Counted from the first letter of the stretch, positions 36,495 through 45,953 are shown. The stretch: 64,000 bases of DNA from Gammaproteobacteria bacterium (GCA_013289605.1 JABCZS010000008.1:1-64000); one strand, 5' to 3'. A program made the numbers and translations. Notes: a model not told the origin generated them from the sequence alone.

Positions 36495-37556
36495 ATGAAC
36501 ATTAAAATATATTTGAGTGTAGGGTTAATATTTATGCTCTTAGTTTCTATGTCATATACCAATGTATATGCAAATGAACAAAGCGTCTCTGCTTATAAGG
36601 TTGTACACGGTTGGCCAACCCTACCTAATGGAGAAACACTTGGTTCCGTTTCAGGTGTTGGAGTTGATTCCTGTGACAGAATTTTTGTTTTTCATCGTGC
36701 TAACCGGATGTTCCCTACCTCCGATATTCTTGAACTCACAACAATAACAAGGCCAACAATTGCTGTGTTTGATGGCCACACTGGATTGCTGCTCAATCGT
36801 TGGGGTGAAAACTTATTTTCAATGCCACATGGTCTAACTATTGACGATCACGACAATGTTTGGTTAACCGACATTGCACTTCACCAAGTATATAAATATT
36901 CACCAAATGGACGTTTACTACTGACTCTCGGAGAACGAGGTGTCGCTGGAGATGATGATAAACACTTCAATCGTCCTACTGCTGTTGCAGTCTCTAAAGA
37001 TGGCTCGTTTTATGTGAGTGATGGTTACAGAAATTCAAGGGTCATGAAATTTTCAAAAGATGGGAAGTTTATGTTTCAGTGGGGTACCAAAGGAACAGGC
37101 CCTGGACAGTTTAATATACCGCATTGGATTGCTCTTGATGCCGCTGAAAATGTTTATGTTGCTGATCGACAAAACAGTCGTATTCAAATATTTGACCCAT
37201 CTGGCCGCTATTTGGCTCAATGGTCTGACAAACAAATTGGACGACCCTATGCCATTGCATTTGATCACATAGGAAATGTTTTCATTGCTGACGGAGGAGA
37301 GCAACCACAAGATCCACCAGATCGCTCTGCATGGGTTATGCTTGGACCTGATGGCGTGCCCCTCATGAGAATTGGACGATTCGGTAATTATGATGGTCAG
37401 TTTGAAATGGCTCACACCATAGCAATAGACGCTTACGGAGCTGTTTATGTAGGAGATATCACAGGAAAACGTGTTCAAAAATTCATAGTCTCTACTTCTC
37501 AACTTCAGCCTATGCAAACCTCACGGACTATCTCACCGGGATGTAATGGTTTATGA
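36495..37556 (+). CDS. Exported NHL-repeat six-bladed beta-propeller protein
   Basis: About 353 residues. Signal peptide MNIKIYLSVGLIFMLLVSMSYTNVYA is cut before NEQ. The mature part has NHL-type propeller blades with regular DxxGNVYVAD-like strands: MPHGLTIDDHDNVWLTDIALHQVYKYSPNG, RPTAVAVSKDGSFYVSDGYRNSRVMKFSKDGKF, IPHWIALDAAENVYVADRQNSRIQIFDPSG, RPYAIAFDHIGNVFIADGG and AHTIAIDAYGAVYVGDITGKRVQKF. The order and the early GWPTLPNGETLG resemble peptidyl-alpha-hydroxyglycine lyase-like propellers, but lyase activity is not shown. Earlier in-frame starts exist (TTG 36453, ATG 36489); ATG 36495 has GAGA at usable spacing. Confidence 0.75.
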   Translation: MNIKIYLSVGLIFMLLVSMSYTNVYANEQSVSAYKVVHGWPTLPNGETLGSVSGVGVDSCDRIFVFHRANRMFPTSDILELTTITRPTIAVFDGHTGLLLNRWGENLFSMPHGLTIDDHDNVWLTDIALHQVYKYSPNGRLLLTLGERGVAGDDDKHFNRPTAVAVSKDGSFYVSDGYRNSRVMKFSKDGKFMFQWGTKGTGPGQFNIPHWIALDAAENVYVADRQNSRIQIFDPSGRYLAQWSDKQIGRPYAIAFDHIGNVFIADGGEQPQDPPDRSAWVMLGPDGVPLMRIGRFGNYDGQFEMAHTIAIDAYGAVYVGDITGKRVQKFIVSTSQLQPMQTSRTISPGCNGL

Positions 37557-37667
37557 ATCATTTGTAACCTCTATTATACGACGCACACAAGCAGCTCCAA
37601 GCGATGCGTGGAATAAAAGAGAGTTATGGTGAAAAGGAAACGAACTAATTTATAAAGGGTAAAGAAA

Positions 37668-38015
37668 ATGGGAAACGTATTCTTAACTGTCGGGCTGCTG
37701 ATTTGCTCTAATCTATTTATGACATTTGCTTGGTATGCGCATCTAAAAATATTTCCAATTAAACCTTTAATTTTTGTTATTATAGTAAGCTGGTTTATTG
37801 CTTTTTTCGAGTATACTTTCCAAGTGCCTGCTAATCGTATTGGCTTTGAACAAGCACACTTAACCTTGGCACAATTAAAAATCATACAGGAAGTTATTAC
37901 ATTAAGTGTATTTGTCCCATTTGCAATTTTTTATATGAAACAGGAAATAACATGGAATTTTCTATGGGCAGGATTATGTATGATAGGTGCAGTATATTTT
38001 ATATTTAGACAATAA
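37668..38015 (+). CDS. DUF486 (DMT-superfamily-like) small membrane protein
   Basis: 115 residues with four hydrophobic helices. It carries the DUF486 signatures SNLFMTFAWYAHLK (about 14-27), SWFIAFFEYTFQVPANRIG and LTLAQLKIIQEVITLSVFVPFA, ending GAVYFIF. Family members are small inner-membrane proteins related to half-size drug/metabolite transporters; no substrate is known. AAAGGG lies before the ATG. It stands alone, downstream of the propeller gene by 111 bases. Confidence 0.88.
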   Translation: MGNVFLTVGLLICSNLFMTFAWYAHLKIFPIKPLIFVIIVSWFIAFFEYTFQVPANRIGFEQAHLTLAQLKIIQEVITLSVFVPFAIFYMKQEITWNFLWAGLCMIGAVYFIFRQ

Positions 38016-38103
38016 ATTTAATAAGGTGGCAGTTGAAAAATATGCAATATAATCAGTTTTTAATTTAATTATAAAATCATCTCATTTATCTGGGAAAAAC
38101 AAC

Positions 38104-38328
38104 CATGAATAAGCCTCTTATTGTGATCACAGGTGCAAGTTCTGGCATTGGCGTGGCCATGGCAGAAGTCTTTTCAAATGTAGGGTATGCAGTAGACCGC
38201 TTCTCTAGAAACTTAGATTGGGCTTATATTTTAACATATGGAATAGATATTTGAGTTTGGCTTGTACTAAAGTGGATAATCGAATCTTTTTAGCAAGTAA
38301 ACCGGAATATCATGGCAAAAATGAATAA
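38104..38328 (+). pseudogene. Truncated short-chain dehydrogenase gene
   Basis: Starts MNKPLIVITGASSGIGVAMA and runs like a normal SDR cofactor-binding region for about 30 residues (to NVGYAV), after which the frame continues with unrelated sequence to a stop at 38326-38328. The other ~200 residues, including the YxxxK active site, are gone. The tail overlaps the start of the ABC transporter gene by 17 bases, so a deletion probably joined the SDR head to the region upstream of the transporter. Confidence 0.75.
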
Positions 38329-40093
38329 CTTATTACCACAAAACTTATTTTCCTTTGTCTGGCATTTTTATAAGCCCTACAAAAGTATGATTATCATTTA
38401 CGTCTTCATGGCCCTGATGGCGGGTGCTTGGGGACCATTTAATAGCATGCTGATTAAAGATATGATCAATATCCTCTCTTCATCGAAGATGGACGATATT
38501 GCATTTTTGACTTGGCCAGCAATGTTGATCGTATTAAACTTCATACTCTTTGACAATATCACCTGGCGAACAATCGATTACATTAATTATAAATTTCAGC
38601 CTGTTATAAAAAATAATATGACTAGCGAGACGTTTAGTTTTATTCATGGCGCATCTCCTCAATTTTTTCATGATAATTTATCGGGTCGTATTTCTCATCA
38701 AATCAATACGCTAGTAGATAATATAGAGCGCACAGTACATTATGTTACTGCTGATTTTCTACGTGGAATTTCATTACTCTTCATTGCATTTATTACCATG
38801 TATTATGTCAATGATGTATTTTTTTACACCCTAGCCTTATGGTTTATTGTGTTTTCTTCATTTAGCGTATACATCTCGAAACGACTTGTAAAATTATCAG
38901 ACATACACGCACGCGCAGAATCGGCAATTTCAGGGCAACTCGTTGATAGCATTTCAAACGCAAGTAATGTTAGAATTTTTTCTAGGCGGGATTATGAGTC
39001 TAGCCGTCTTGAGCCATATTTATTACGGGATAAGACAACATTTCAATCCAAAGAAATGTATTTATTAATAGTCCGCAGCATTCAAGGCCTAATGATTTCC
39101 ATCATGCTAGGTGTGATGGTTTACTTTTTAATTCAATTATATGCTAAAGAATTAATCACAATAGGCGATTTTGCGCTTATTTTAGGCTTAAGCATGGAAG
39201 TTGCGCATATTACATGGTACACAATGAGAAAAGTTAATGAGTTTCATGAAGCATTTGGTAAATGTAATCAAAGCCTAACCTCGCTTATCGTTCCCCAAGA
39301 CATACAAGATAAAAAGGATGCACCCGATATCCAGCATGTAAAAGGGGAAATTATTTTTGAAAACGTTCAATTCCACTATAAGCATACTAAGCTGCTTTTC
39401 AATAATAAATCCGTCACTATCCATGCGGGACAAAAAGTGGGATTGGTAGGCTATTCAGGCGGAGGAAAATCTACTTTTGTCAATCTTATACTTAGGTTTT
39501 TTGATGTGACTGATGGACATATCTATATTGATAAACAAGATATTCGCGATGTCACACAAGAGAGTTTACGCAAACAAATTGCCATGATCCCGCAAGATCC
39601 CACCCTGTTTCATCGCACATTAATGGAAAACATCCGTTATGGGCTGAGTGGTGCAACCGATAATGATGTCATCATAGCTGCAAAAAAAGCACACGCTCAT
39701 CAATTTATCAGCAAATTAACCGACGGCTATGCCTCTACTGTGGGTGAACGCGGCGTAAAACTCTCAGGCGGGCAACGGCAGCGAATAGCCATTGCCCGTG
39801 CGATTTTAAAAAATGCACCGATTTTAATTTTAGACGAAGCAACCTCTCAGCTTGATTCTGTCACTGAGCGTGATATTCAGACTAGTCTCTGGCAATTAAT
39901 GCAGAATAAAACAACCCTTGTTATTGCTCATCGCTTATCAACACTGCTCCATATGGATCGCATCCTTGTATTTGATCAAGGGAAAATTGTAGAAGATGGC
40001 ACGCATGCTGAGTTGCTTGCCCATAATGGATTATATAAAACACTTTGGGACACTCAAGTGGGTGGATTTTTGCGAGACGGATATCAATTATGA
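38312..40093 (+). CDS. ABC exporter, fused permease and ATPase
   Basis: 593 residues. The N-terminal ~320 residues form a six-helix type IV exporter membrane domain; the C-terminal domain is an ABC ATPase with Walker A GYSGGGKS (K386), Q-loop MIPQDP, signature LSGGQRQRIAIARA, Walker B ILILDEATS, D-loop SQLD and switch His in IAHRLS. It is a half-transporter expected to work as a dimer, similar to MsbA/multidrug exporters. GGAATATC precedes ATG 38312. It is translationally coupled (ATGA) to the alpha/beta hydrolase, so the two may handle the same compound. Confidence 0.9.
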   Translation: MAKMNNLLPQNLFSFVWHFYKPYKSMIIIYVFMALMAGAWGPFNSMLIKDMINILSSSKMDDIAFLTWPAMLIVLNFILFDNITWRTIDYINYKFQPVIKNNMTSETFSFIHGASPQFFHDNLSGRISHQINTLVDNIERTVHYVTADFLRGISLLFIAFITMYYVNDVFFYTLALWFIVFSSFSVYISKRLVKLSDIHARAESAISGQLVDSISNASNVRIFSRRDYESSRLEPYLLRDKTTFQSKEMYLLIVRSIQGLMISIMLGVMVYFLIQLYAKELITIGDFALILGLSMEVAHITWYTMRKVNEFHEAFGKCNQSLTSLIVPQDIQDKKDAPDIQHVKGEIIFENVQFHYKHTKLLFNNKSVTIHAGQKVGLVGYSGGGKSTFVNLILRFFDVTDGHIYIDKQDIRDVTQESLRKQIAMIPQDPTLFHRTLMENIRYGLSGATDNDVIIAAKKAHAHQFISKLTDGYASTVGERGVKLSGGQRQRIAIARAILKNAPILILDEATSQLDSVTERDIQTSLWQLMQNKTTLVIAHRLSTLLHMDRILVFDQGKIVEDGTHAELLAHNGLYKTLWDTQVGGFLRDGYQL

Positions 40094-40956
40094 ATCATCA
40101 AAAAAATATAATTACCCTGGCAGATAAAAGATTAATAGGATATGCCGAATATGGAGATCCAAATGGAATGCCAATTTTTTATTTTCATGGCTTCCCTGGA
40201 AGTAGGCTTGAAGCGAGTCGCTTTAATCACGTTGCGGCTACTAATCACTATCGCTTGATTGGCATTGATCGCCCTGGCATGGGGTTATCCTCCATTGATA
40301 AAAAAAGTACACTTCTTTCATGGGCAACTGACGTTGCACATAGTGCAGATACTTTAAATATAGAAAGATTTTCAATAGTAGGACACTCTGGCGGCGCACC
40401 TTTTATCGCCGCATGTGCTTATGCAATTGCCGAGCGATTAAATGGCGCTGCTATTGTTTCAGGCATGGCCCCGCTTGAAAATCATGATTCAGAAATAGGT
40501 ATGGCGCGCGGACAAATAATTGTTAAAAAATTAATTCAACGCATGCCTTTTCTGACTGCAGTCATGATGAAACTCACGCTAATAATGCTTAAAAATCCCA
40601 ACAAAGTAATTGCACAGATGATTAAAAAATTACCAGAGCGTGATCAAAATATTTTGCTAGATCCCATTTTTGGAAAAATGATTATAGACAGTACGACTGA
40701 AGCATTTAGAAATGGAACTGCGGGTCCCGCCCACGAAATGAATCTGATCTTTAATCCATGGAAATTTGAGCTACAGAATATTACGTGTCCTGTTACAATT
40801 TGGCAAGGCACTTTAGATACACAAGCGCCCCTGTCACACGCGCATATTTACGCAAACTCATGGCCTTTTGCTAAATTAAATATTATTGAAAATGAAGGTC
40901 ATCATTCTTTATTACAAAATCATATAAAAGCAATTTTAAAAAGCTCGACTGCTTAA
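40090..40956 (+). CDS. Alpha/beta hydrolase
   Basis: 288 residues from ATG 40090, which overlaps the ABC transporter stop as ATGA. Fold landmarks: oxyanion-hole FHGFPGSR (33-39), IDRPGMGLS, the nucleophile elbow VGHSGGA with S100, the acid Asp in GTLDTQAP and the catalytic His in NEGHHSLL. The catalytic triad is therefore intact. Substrate unknown; candidates are esters or lactones. Its stop codon overlaps the stop of convergent ada by 4 bases. Confidence 0.85.
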   Translation: MNHQKNIITLADKRLIGYAEYGDPNGMPIFYFHGFPGSRLEASRFNHVAATNHYRLIGIDRPGMGLSSIDKKSTLLSWATDVAHSADTLNIERFSIVGHSGGAPFIAACAYAIAERLNGAAIVSGMAPLENHDSEIGMARGQIIVKKLIQRMPFLTAVMMKLTLIMLKNPNKVIAQMIKKLPERDQNILLDPIFGKMIIDSTTEAFRNGTAGPAHEMNLIFNPWKFELQNITCPVTIWQGTLDTQAPLSHAHIYANSWPFAKLNIIENEGHHSLLQNHIKAILKSSTA

Positions 40957-42008
40957 GTAGTGCTTTGCTTTTCATGATTAATCAGCCATTGTTTACGTGT
41001 GATTCCGCCGCCATAACCACCAAGATCACCATTACTATTAATAATACGATGACAAGGTATTACTATCGCAATCTGATTAGCGCCATTTGCATTGGCAACG
41101 GCCCGTGCTGAATTTGGTTGGCCTAGTGCATGGGCTTGTTCGGTATAACTTCGTGTTTCACCGTAAGGGACTTTCGTTAATGCATCCCAAACCCTTTTTT
41201 GAAAAGGGCTGCCTAATAAATTGAGCGGGGTTTTAAATACTTTTAGTTGGCCGTTAAAATAAGCATGCAATTCTTCCTCAATCGATGATATAGATTGGGT
41301 AGATCCTGGAATAATGGCTGATTTAGTTTTAATTCGTAATCGTTCTACTTCTTTCTCTAACCCACGTCTATCAACAAATTCTAATAAATATAACCCTATT
41401 TCATCTGCAATGGCTAACATGGGCCCCAAGGGCGTATCTATCCAAGAGGCTTTTAATACATTGAGCTGTTTGTTAAAATTTGTAGGCGCAGCCCCCATGA
41501 CTTTAGAAAATGCATCACGAAAGCCACTGCTGGATTCATAGCCTGTTGAGAGTTGTGCCTCAATGACCGCATCACCCTTTCTGATCTGTTTCATTGCAAT
41601 CCCCATACGTCTTGCCCTGGCATAAGCTACAAAAGTCATACCAAATCTTTTTTTAAACTGACGTCGTGCAGTGGAGGCATCTATAGTTAATGCCTCAAAA
41701 TCACTATCTTTCCACCTTTTTTCAGGATTCGATTCTATTGCTTCTACGAGTTTACGCACCACGTCCGACACATGATTAGGATGCGACAATGGTCGGCATC
41801 GCATACATGGTCTAAATGAAGCCAACAGTGCCTCTTGTGCCGTTTGATAAAATTCACAATTTTCAAACTTTGGTTTTCTTGCCGGACAGGTGGGACGACA
41901 AAATACCCCGGTGGTTTTAACTCCGACATAAAATACACCTTCATAGGCTTTATCTTTAGCCAGTAGCGCTTGGTAATAGGTTTGTTTTATGTGGTTAGAT
42001 AGGTTCAT
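40953..42008 (-). CDS. ada: Ada: adaptive-response regulator and O6-methylguanine-DNA methyltransferase
   Basis: 351 residues with all three Ada parts. The N-terminal zinc domain has C37, C41, C68 and C71 (VFCRPTCPARKP and PCMRC), where the first Cys accepts methyl groups from phosphotriesters and turns the protein into an activator. An AraC-type HTH follows (about 95-180). The C-terminal methyltransferase ends in IPCHRII with acceptor C319, then GYGGG. The protein repairs O6-methylguanine suicidally and induces the adaptive response. It follows the acyltransferase gene by 17 bases on the same strand. Confidence 0.94.
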   Translation of the reverse strand: MNLSNHIKQTYYQALLAKDKAYEGVFYVGVKTTGVFCRPTCPARKPKFENCEFYQTAQEALLASFRPCMRCRPLSHPNHVSDVVRKLVEAIESNPEKRWKDSDFEALTIDASTARRQFKKRFGMTFVAYARARRMGIAMKQIRKGDAVIEAQLSTGYESSSGFRDAFSKVMGAAPTNFNKQLNVLKASWIDTPLGPMLAIADEIGLYLLEFVDRRGLEKEVERLRIKTKSAIIPGSTQSISSIEEELHAYFNGQLKVFKTPLNLLGSPFQKRVWDALTKVPYGETRSYTEQAHALGQPNSARAVANANGANQIAIVIPCHRIINSNGDLGGYGGGITRKQWLINHEKQSTT

Positions 42009-42025
42009 ATAAGGAATTGTAATGG

Positions 42026-43195
42026 TTATTCAGTATCAGGTAGCCGAAAATCAGGCATTGATTTTTTTAGTCGCAGCTCGGCAAATGCTGCTCGGATCTT
42101 TGTATTCACAGGCTCTGAAAAATAGTATGCAATTACTTTGGCTAATAGCACAGAGGTTATTAAATAGATGAATAACCAAACGAGTTTCATTGGGGACCCC
42201 ATAGACTCGGGCGGGATCAGCGTGCGTAACAGTCCAAGTAAAACAATATGAAATAAATATAATTCATAACTATACCGTCCCATTAATCGTAAACTGCGAG
42301 CAGATAAGCTTGTAAATGTGCGCCCCTTTTCAACATCAGATCCCGCAAATAATAATAACACTGCAGTGCCTAATGCAATTAAACTAAAGCCAAATATTTC
42401 ATGCCCTATAATACCTTGCCAAAAGGTAAATGTAATGAGTAAAACTGCACCATACTGAAGAGGCATCACATACCAACCCAACTGCGGTACGCGAGGCGCA
42501 ATCAAAGCCGTAGCGACACCTAGAGCAATTGCATCAAAACATGCCCAATATCCGTACATAAAATACAGTTCATTATCCGCATGAATACTGCGGTATATTG
42601 GACCTGTAATAATTAATAAACAACAAGCTAATAAAATTAATCGCTGCCTTGACAATAATAAACATAATAATGGGAAAAAGAGATAAAATATTTCCTCAAC
42701 AGATAAAGACCAATAAATATTGAGCGCATAATTGAAATAACCCACATGTTGCATCAATACATTGTGCCAAAAAGTGAGCACCGAGACACCTGCTATAAAA
42801 AAAAATGCATTAGGGAAACCATTACCGGCATCGCTATTCATAAATGACGGTAAATCAGCACATCCCAATACGATAATTACTATCAGCGCTAATAATAACG
42901 GTGGAATAATTCTAGCAAAGCGATTTGCATAAAAACCCAACACATCCACTTGTCCTAATCTGTCCCAGTGTTGTTGCGTAGTGCGCGTGATTAAAAAACC
43001 AGAAATAACAAAAAACATCGTGACGCCATAATTTCCATTGCGCAGTAACATCTGTAATATGGACTCAGGAACCCATGCCAATAAAGCAATCTGGTCCAAG
43101 CGATAACTCAAATGAAAATGCAAAAGCAATACCAGCAAAATGGCTATACCACGTAAAAGATCGATACGGGCATTACGTGTAAGTTTATCTAACAT
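42026..43195 (-). CDS. Acyltransferase 3 family membrane protein (OafA/YrhL-like), copy A
   Basis: 389 residues, about ten membrane helices. N-terminal RIDLLRGIAILLVLLLHFHL carries the catalytic-type His (R---RG-A---V---H), then FFVISGFLITR, RFARIIPP and WSLSVEEIFYLFFPL, the four hallmark motifs of acyltransferase-3. Such enzymes O-acetylate surface polysaccharides or lipids. It shares the same family and motif spacing with the gene at 44767-45894; the upstream regions of both also share a duplicated block. There is no SGNH extension. Confidence 0.9.
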   Translation of the reverse strand: MLDKLTRNARIDLLRGIAILLVLLLHFHLSYRLDQIALLAWVPESILQMLLRNGNYGVTMFFVISGFLITRTTQQHWDRLGQVDVLGFYANRFARIIPPLLLALIVIIVLGCADLPSFMNSDAGNGFPNAFFFIAGVSVLTFWHNVLMQHVGYFNYALNIYWSLSVEEIFYLFFPLLCLLLSRQRLILLACCLLIITGPIYRSIHADNELYFMYGYWACFDAIALGVATALIAPRVPQLGWYVMPLQYGAVLLITFTFWQGIIGHEIFGFSLIALGTAVLLLFAGSDVEKGRTFTSLSARSLRLMGRYSYELYLFHIVLLGLLRTLIPPESMGSPMKLVWLFIYLITSVLLAKVIAYYFSEPVNTKIRAAFAELRLKKSMPDFRLPDTE

Positions 43196-43226
43196 GTGTA
43201 ACCTATTTACAAGTATTGGCCGTAAC

Positions 43227-43290
43227 TATACCATAAATTGATGTTATCTGCATACCTAAATTTGATTTCAATACATGCTGGCTGTAAACT
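43227..43290. repeat. Duplicated regulatory block, copy A
   Basis: About 64 bp, roughly 80% identical to 44670-44732 in the same orientation, including the shared blocks TGATGTTATCTG, ATACCT, TTGATTTCAATA and CTGTAAACT. It lies between divergent genes (acyltransferase A on minus, methyltransferase on plus). TTGATTTCAA contains a TTGA/TCAA dyad of a kind used by LysR-type regulators. Confidence 0.7.
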
Positions 43291-43403
43291 ATGCCATACA
43301 TTAAAGCGTCTTTACCCATCCCCAAAGATCATAGGTTAAACGTATGATACATGTACTGATATTGAATTTCCCATACCATTAAACTTAAGTGGAGAATAAA
43401 CTG

Positions 43404-44024
43404 ATGTTTTCATGGCTTATGGCAAAATATTACGATTACATGCTGCGTGATGCTGAAGAAAAGTGCCTAAAAGATTGGCGTAAAACCCTATTACAAGATT
43501 TATCCGGAGATGTTTTAGAGCTGGGTTGTGGTACGGGTGCTAATCTTAGCTTTTATCCCCAAACAATAAAACATCTGGTATTGGCAGAACCAAACTCATT
43601 TATGCAGCAACAACTGGATTTAAAACTAAAGAACTACCCACATCTGTCTACGTGCATACTTGATTGCTTCGCTGAATCCATTCCTGTCCCTGATAATTCT
43701 TTTGATGTCGTGGTGTCTACTTTACTTTTATGTTCGGTAAAGAATCCTGCGATCGCATTATCCGAAATTCATCGTGTTTTACGACCCGGTGGGAAATTAC
43801 TATTTATTGAACATGTGGCTGCAAACAATAATCCTGTGCGCTTAAAATGGCAAAAACGCATAGAACCTTTTTGGAAAATAGTGCAATGTGGCTGCCATTT
43901 AACGCGTGATACTGAGGCTAATATTCTACAAGCAGGTTTTACATTAAAAACTATAAATCGTCAAAGTATGCGCGGAGTCCCTGCAGTTGCACGCCCGAGC
44001 ATTTGGGGAGCCGCCGTTAAGTGA
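43404..44024 (+). CDS. Class I SAM-dependent methyltransferase
   Basis: 206 residues from ATG 43404 (GGAG SD nine bases upstream; an in-frame GTG at 43389 overlaps the SD). SAM-binding motif I is VLELGCGTGANL, followed by VLAEPN, the acidic loop SFDVVVSTLLLCSV and LRPGGKLLFIEHV. It resembles UbiE/phosphatidylethanolamine-type small-molecule or lipid methyltransferases, and the C-terminal CHLTRDTEANILQAGF is seen in METTL7-like proteins. Substrate unknown. It starts next to duplicated regulatory block A. Confidence 0.85.
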   Translation: MFSWLMAKYYDYMLRDAEEKCLKDWRKTLLQDLSGDVLELGCGTGANLSFYPQTIKHLVLAEPNSFMQQQLDLKLKNYPHLSTCILDCFAESIPVPDNSFDVVVSTLLLCSVKNPAIALSEIHRVLRPGGKLLFIEHVAANNNPVRLKWQKRIEPFWKIVQCGCHLTRDTEANILQAGFTLKTINRQSMRGVPAVARPSIWGAAVK

Positions 44025-44106
44025 TCCTATTGTCCCCAAGGAATATTGTAAAATTCCTGTATAATATTTAGAAGCAAAATAACTGGAACTCATTAATATA
44101 AAATTA

Positions 44107-44283
44107 ATGAACATTAATAAAATAAACTTAAATCTTTTAAAAGTATTTGCTGCGCTGATGCGTGATCTGAACGTATCTGCTGCTGCCCAAAGTTTTAATT
44201 TGACACAACCTGCGATAAGTAATTCATTGCAGCAATTACGCGCATTAACCATTATGATTCATGAGCGGGTAACAAAACATTGA
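44107..44283 (+). pseudogene. Truncated LysR-type regulator (N-terminal HTH only)
   Basis: A 58-codon frame with a clear LysR N-terminus: INLNLLKVFAALMRDLNVSAAAQSFNLTQPAISNSLQQLRAL, the complete winged helix-turn-helix start. After LRAL the sequence leaves the family and stops at 44281-44283, so the linker and the ~220-residue effector domain are missing. Its 3' end overlaps the convergent NTF2-like gene. Most likely a deletion remnant; a short DNA-binding peptide is possible. Confidence 0.8.
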
Positions 44284-44638
44284 ATTGCTCACGTGTCTTC
44301 CATGTGTCGTATATAATTTTCAAAGTAACGATTTTATCACGGGTATCATTAAACTCAAATATGTCGACCACATCAAATGGTACCATGATGTCATTACTTA
44401 AAGTCCAATCGTAGTGAAAATATGCTGCTGCACTTTTATTCACTTCATCAGTAAAAATATTAATTAATTTAATTCTAGATTGAGCGGTATCCTGAAATAG
44501 TTTTTTATAAAATTCTTTGGCGTCTTGTTTGCCGTACAATGGTGAATATACAATTGCATCGGGTGCAAAAAGATTAATCAACTTATCGTAATCCGATCTT
44601 ACAAGGCAATCTAAATAATTTTGAATGATTTTTTTCAT
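44252..44638 (-). CDS. NTF2-like (SnoaL-type) protein
   Basis: 128 residues from ATG 44638, which has AAAGGAT at good spacing; the frame is open to 44677 without SD. The pattern YLDCLVRSDYDKLINLFAPDAIVYSPLYG (helices followed by the cone-shaped sheet), FYKKLFQ and FDVVDIFEFNDTRDKIVTLKIIYDT fits the NTF2/SnoaL fold of small isomerase- or hydrolase-like proteins. Substrate unknown. It is divergent from the second acyltransferase across duplicated block B. Confidence 0.78.
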   Translation of the reverse strand: MKKIIQNYLDCLVRSDYDKLINLFAPDAIVYSPLYGKQDAKEFYKKLFQDTAQSRIKLINIFTDEVNKSAAAYFHYDWTLSNDIMVPFDVVDIFEFNDTRDKIVTLKIIYDTWKTREQFNVLLPAHES

Positions 44639-44669
44639 AATTGTATCCTTTATCATCATTAGCAATAAA

Positions 44670-44732
44670 TATACCACAAACTGATGTTATCTGTATACCT
44701 CAATTGATTTCAATAAAGGCAACCTGTAAACT
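44670..44732. repeat. Duplicated regulatory block, copy B
   Basis: Counterpart of 43227-43290. Here it lies between the NTF2-like gene (minus) and acyltransferase B (plus). In copy A the left end faces an acyltransferase gene; in copy B the right end does. Confidence 0.7.
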
Positions 44733-44766
44733 GCAGGATATTGTAAATTAAACGATATTATTAAAT

Positions 44767-45894
44767 ATGCCCTTTAATCACCGCATTGATTCCATAGATT
44801 TTCTACGTGGCCTAGCCATTATAGCGGTTATTTTGCTGCATATTAATCTTATCATTCCTTTTAATAAAAGCGCTATAGGACAACTATTTGCGCCAGCATT
44901 ATATAAAATTGTTTTTTGGAGCGGGTACTACGGTGTTATCATTTTTTTTGTAATCTCAGGATTTCTGATTACTACGTCTTCTATCAAACGCTGGGGTAGC
45001 TTAAAAAATGTTAAATACGATCAATTTTATTTAATTCGATTTGCCCGCATTATGCCCTGCCTGATTGGACTACTAATTATTTTAGCCCTTCTAGATCGAA
45101 TGGGCATTGAGGGATTTGTCATAGACCCTGAGCAAGCCTCATTAGGACAAGCTGTATTTTCAGCACTTACCTTTAATCTTAATTGGCTAGAAGCAAAAAC
45201 GGGGTACTTGCCTGCAGCCTGGAATGTATTATGGTCACTTTCTGTGGAAGAAATGTTTTATCTATTTTTCCCGTTAATTTGTAGAGGCGTAAAAAAAGAT
45301 CTTCATTTTATTTTACTCATGCTGCTATTTATAATCCTAGGACCATTCGCCCGCACTTTATTTACTAGCAATGAGATATGGATTGATCATTCATATCTAT
45401 CCTGTATGGATGGAATCGCACTAGGCTGCCTTGCTGGATTAGTAGCGTGCAAGGTCAAATTCTCCAAACTCAATTTGCTAATATTACAATACTCTGGCAT
45501 AGCACTCACATTATTAATAGTTGTATTTAGGAAACAAGTCTATGATTTGGGTTTAACGCATATTGGCTTAAATGTAACTATTCTTGAAATAGGCATGGCA
45601 TTATTACTCATTGCGTTGTATCAAAAATCCATCACCACTGACCGCCGTAAAAATTATCTAGCCATGCCCTTTCAATGGTTTGGCCGCAATAGTTATGAAA
45701 TATATTTAACCCATGTATTTTTTGTCATCATTTTTACAAGTATTTTCACGGTCACAAACCAATCGTTTGATAGTGTAGCGTTTTGGTATATCGCCATTAT
45801 TGCTACATCTGGAATAGGCGGACAATTAATCTCTAACTATTACTCCACGCCGATTAATAAGGCCTTGAGATCAAATTTTCTTAAGTGTATCTAA
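44767..45894 (+). CDS. Acyltransferase 3 family membrane protein (OafA/YrhL-like), copy B
   Basis: 375 residues, about ten helices. Motifs match copy A: RIDSIDFLRGLAIIAVILLHINL with the conserved Arg and His, FFVISGFLITTSS, RFARIMPC, WSLSVEEMFYLFFPLI and GRNSYEIYLTHVF. Probably a surface O-acyltransferase. The two copies look like diverged paralogues rather than a recent duplication. No SD is evident close to ATG 44767; the start is set by family alignment. Confidence 0.9.
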   Translation: MPFNHRIDSIDFLRGLAIIAVILLHINLIIPFNKSAIGQLFAPALYKIVFWSGYYGVIIFFVISGFLITTSSIKRWGSLKNVKYDQFYLIRFARIMPCLIGLLIILALLDRMGIEGFVIDPEQASLGQAVFSALTFNLNWLEAKTGYLPAAWNVLWSLSVEEMFYLFFPLICRGVKKDLHFILLMLLFIILGPFARTLFTSNEIWIDHSYLSCMDGIALGCLAGLVACKVKFSKLNLLILQYSGIALTLLIVVFRKQVYDLGLTHIGLNVTILEIGMALLLIALYQKSITTDRRKNYLAMPFQWFGRNSYEIYLTHVFFVIIFTSIFTVTNQSFDSVAFWYIAIIATSGIGGQLISNYYSTPINKALRSNFLKCI

Positions 45895-45953
45895 TATGAG
45901 CATTATATTTATTCCCTACCTTCCATATTGATTTCTTAGCATAGAATCCATCC

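Noticed and set aside
37053-37517. 154-codon minus-strand frame
   Set aside because: Antisense to the NHL propeller, whose repeats are unmistakable.
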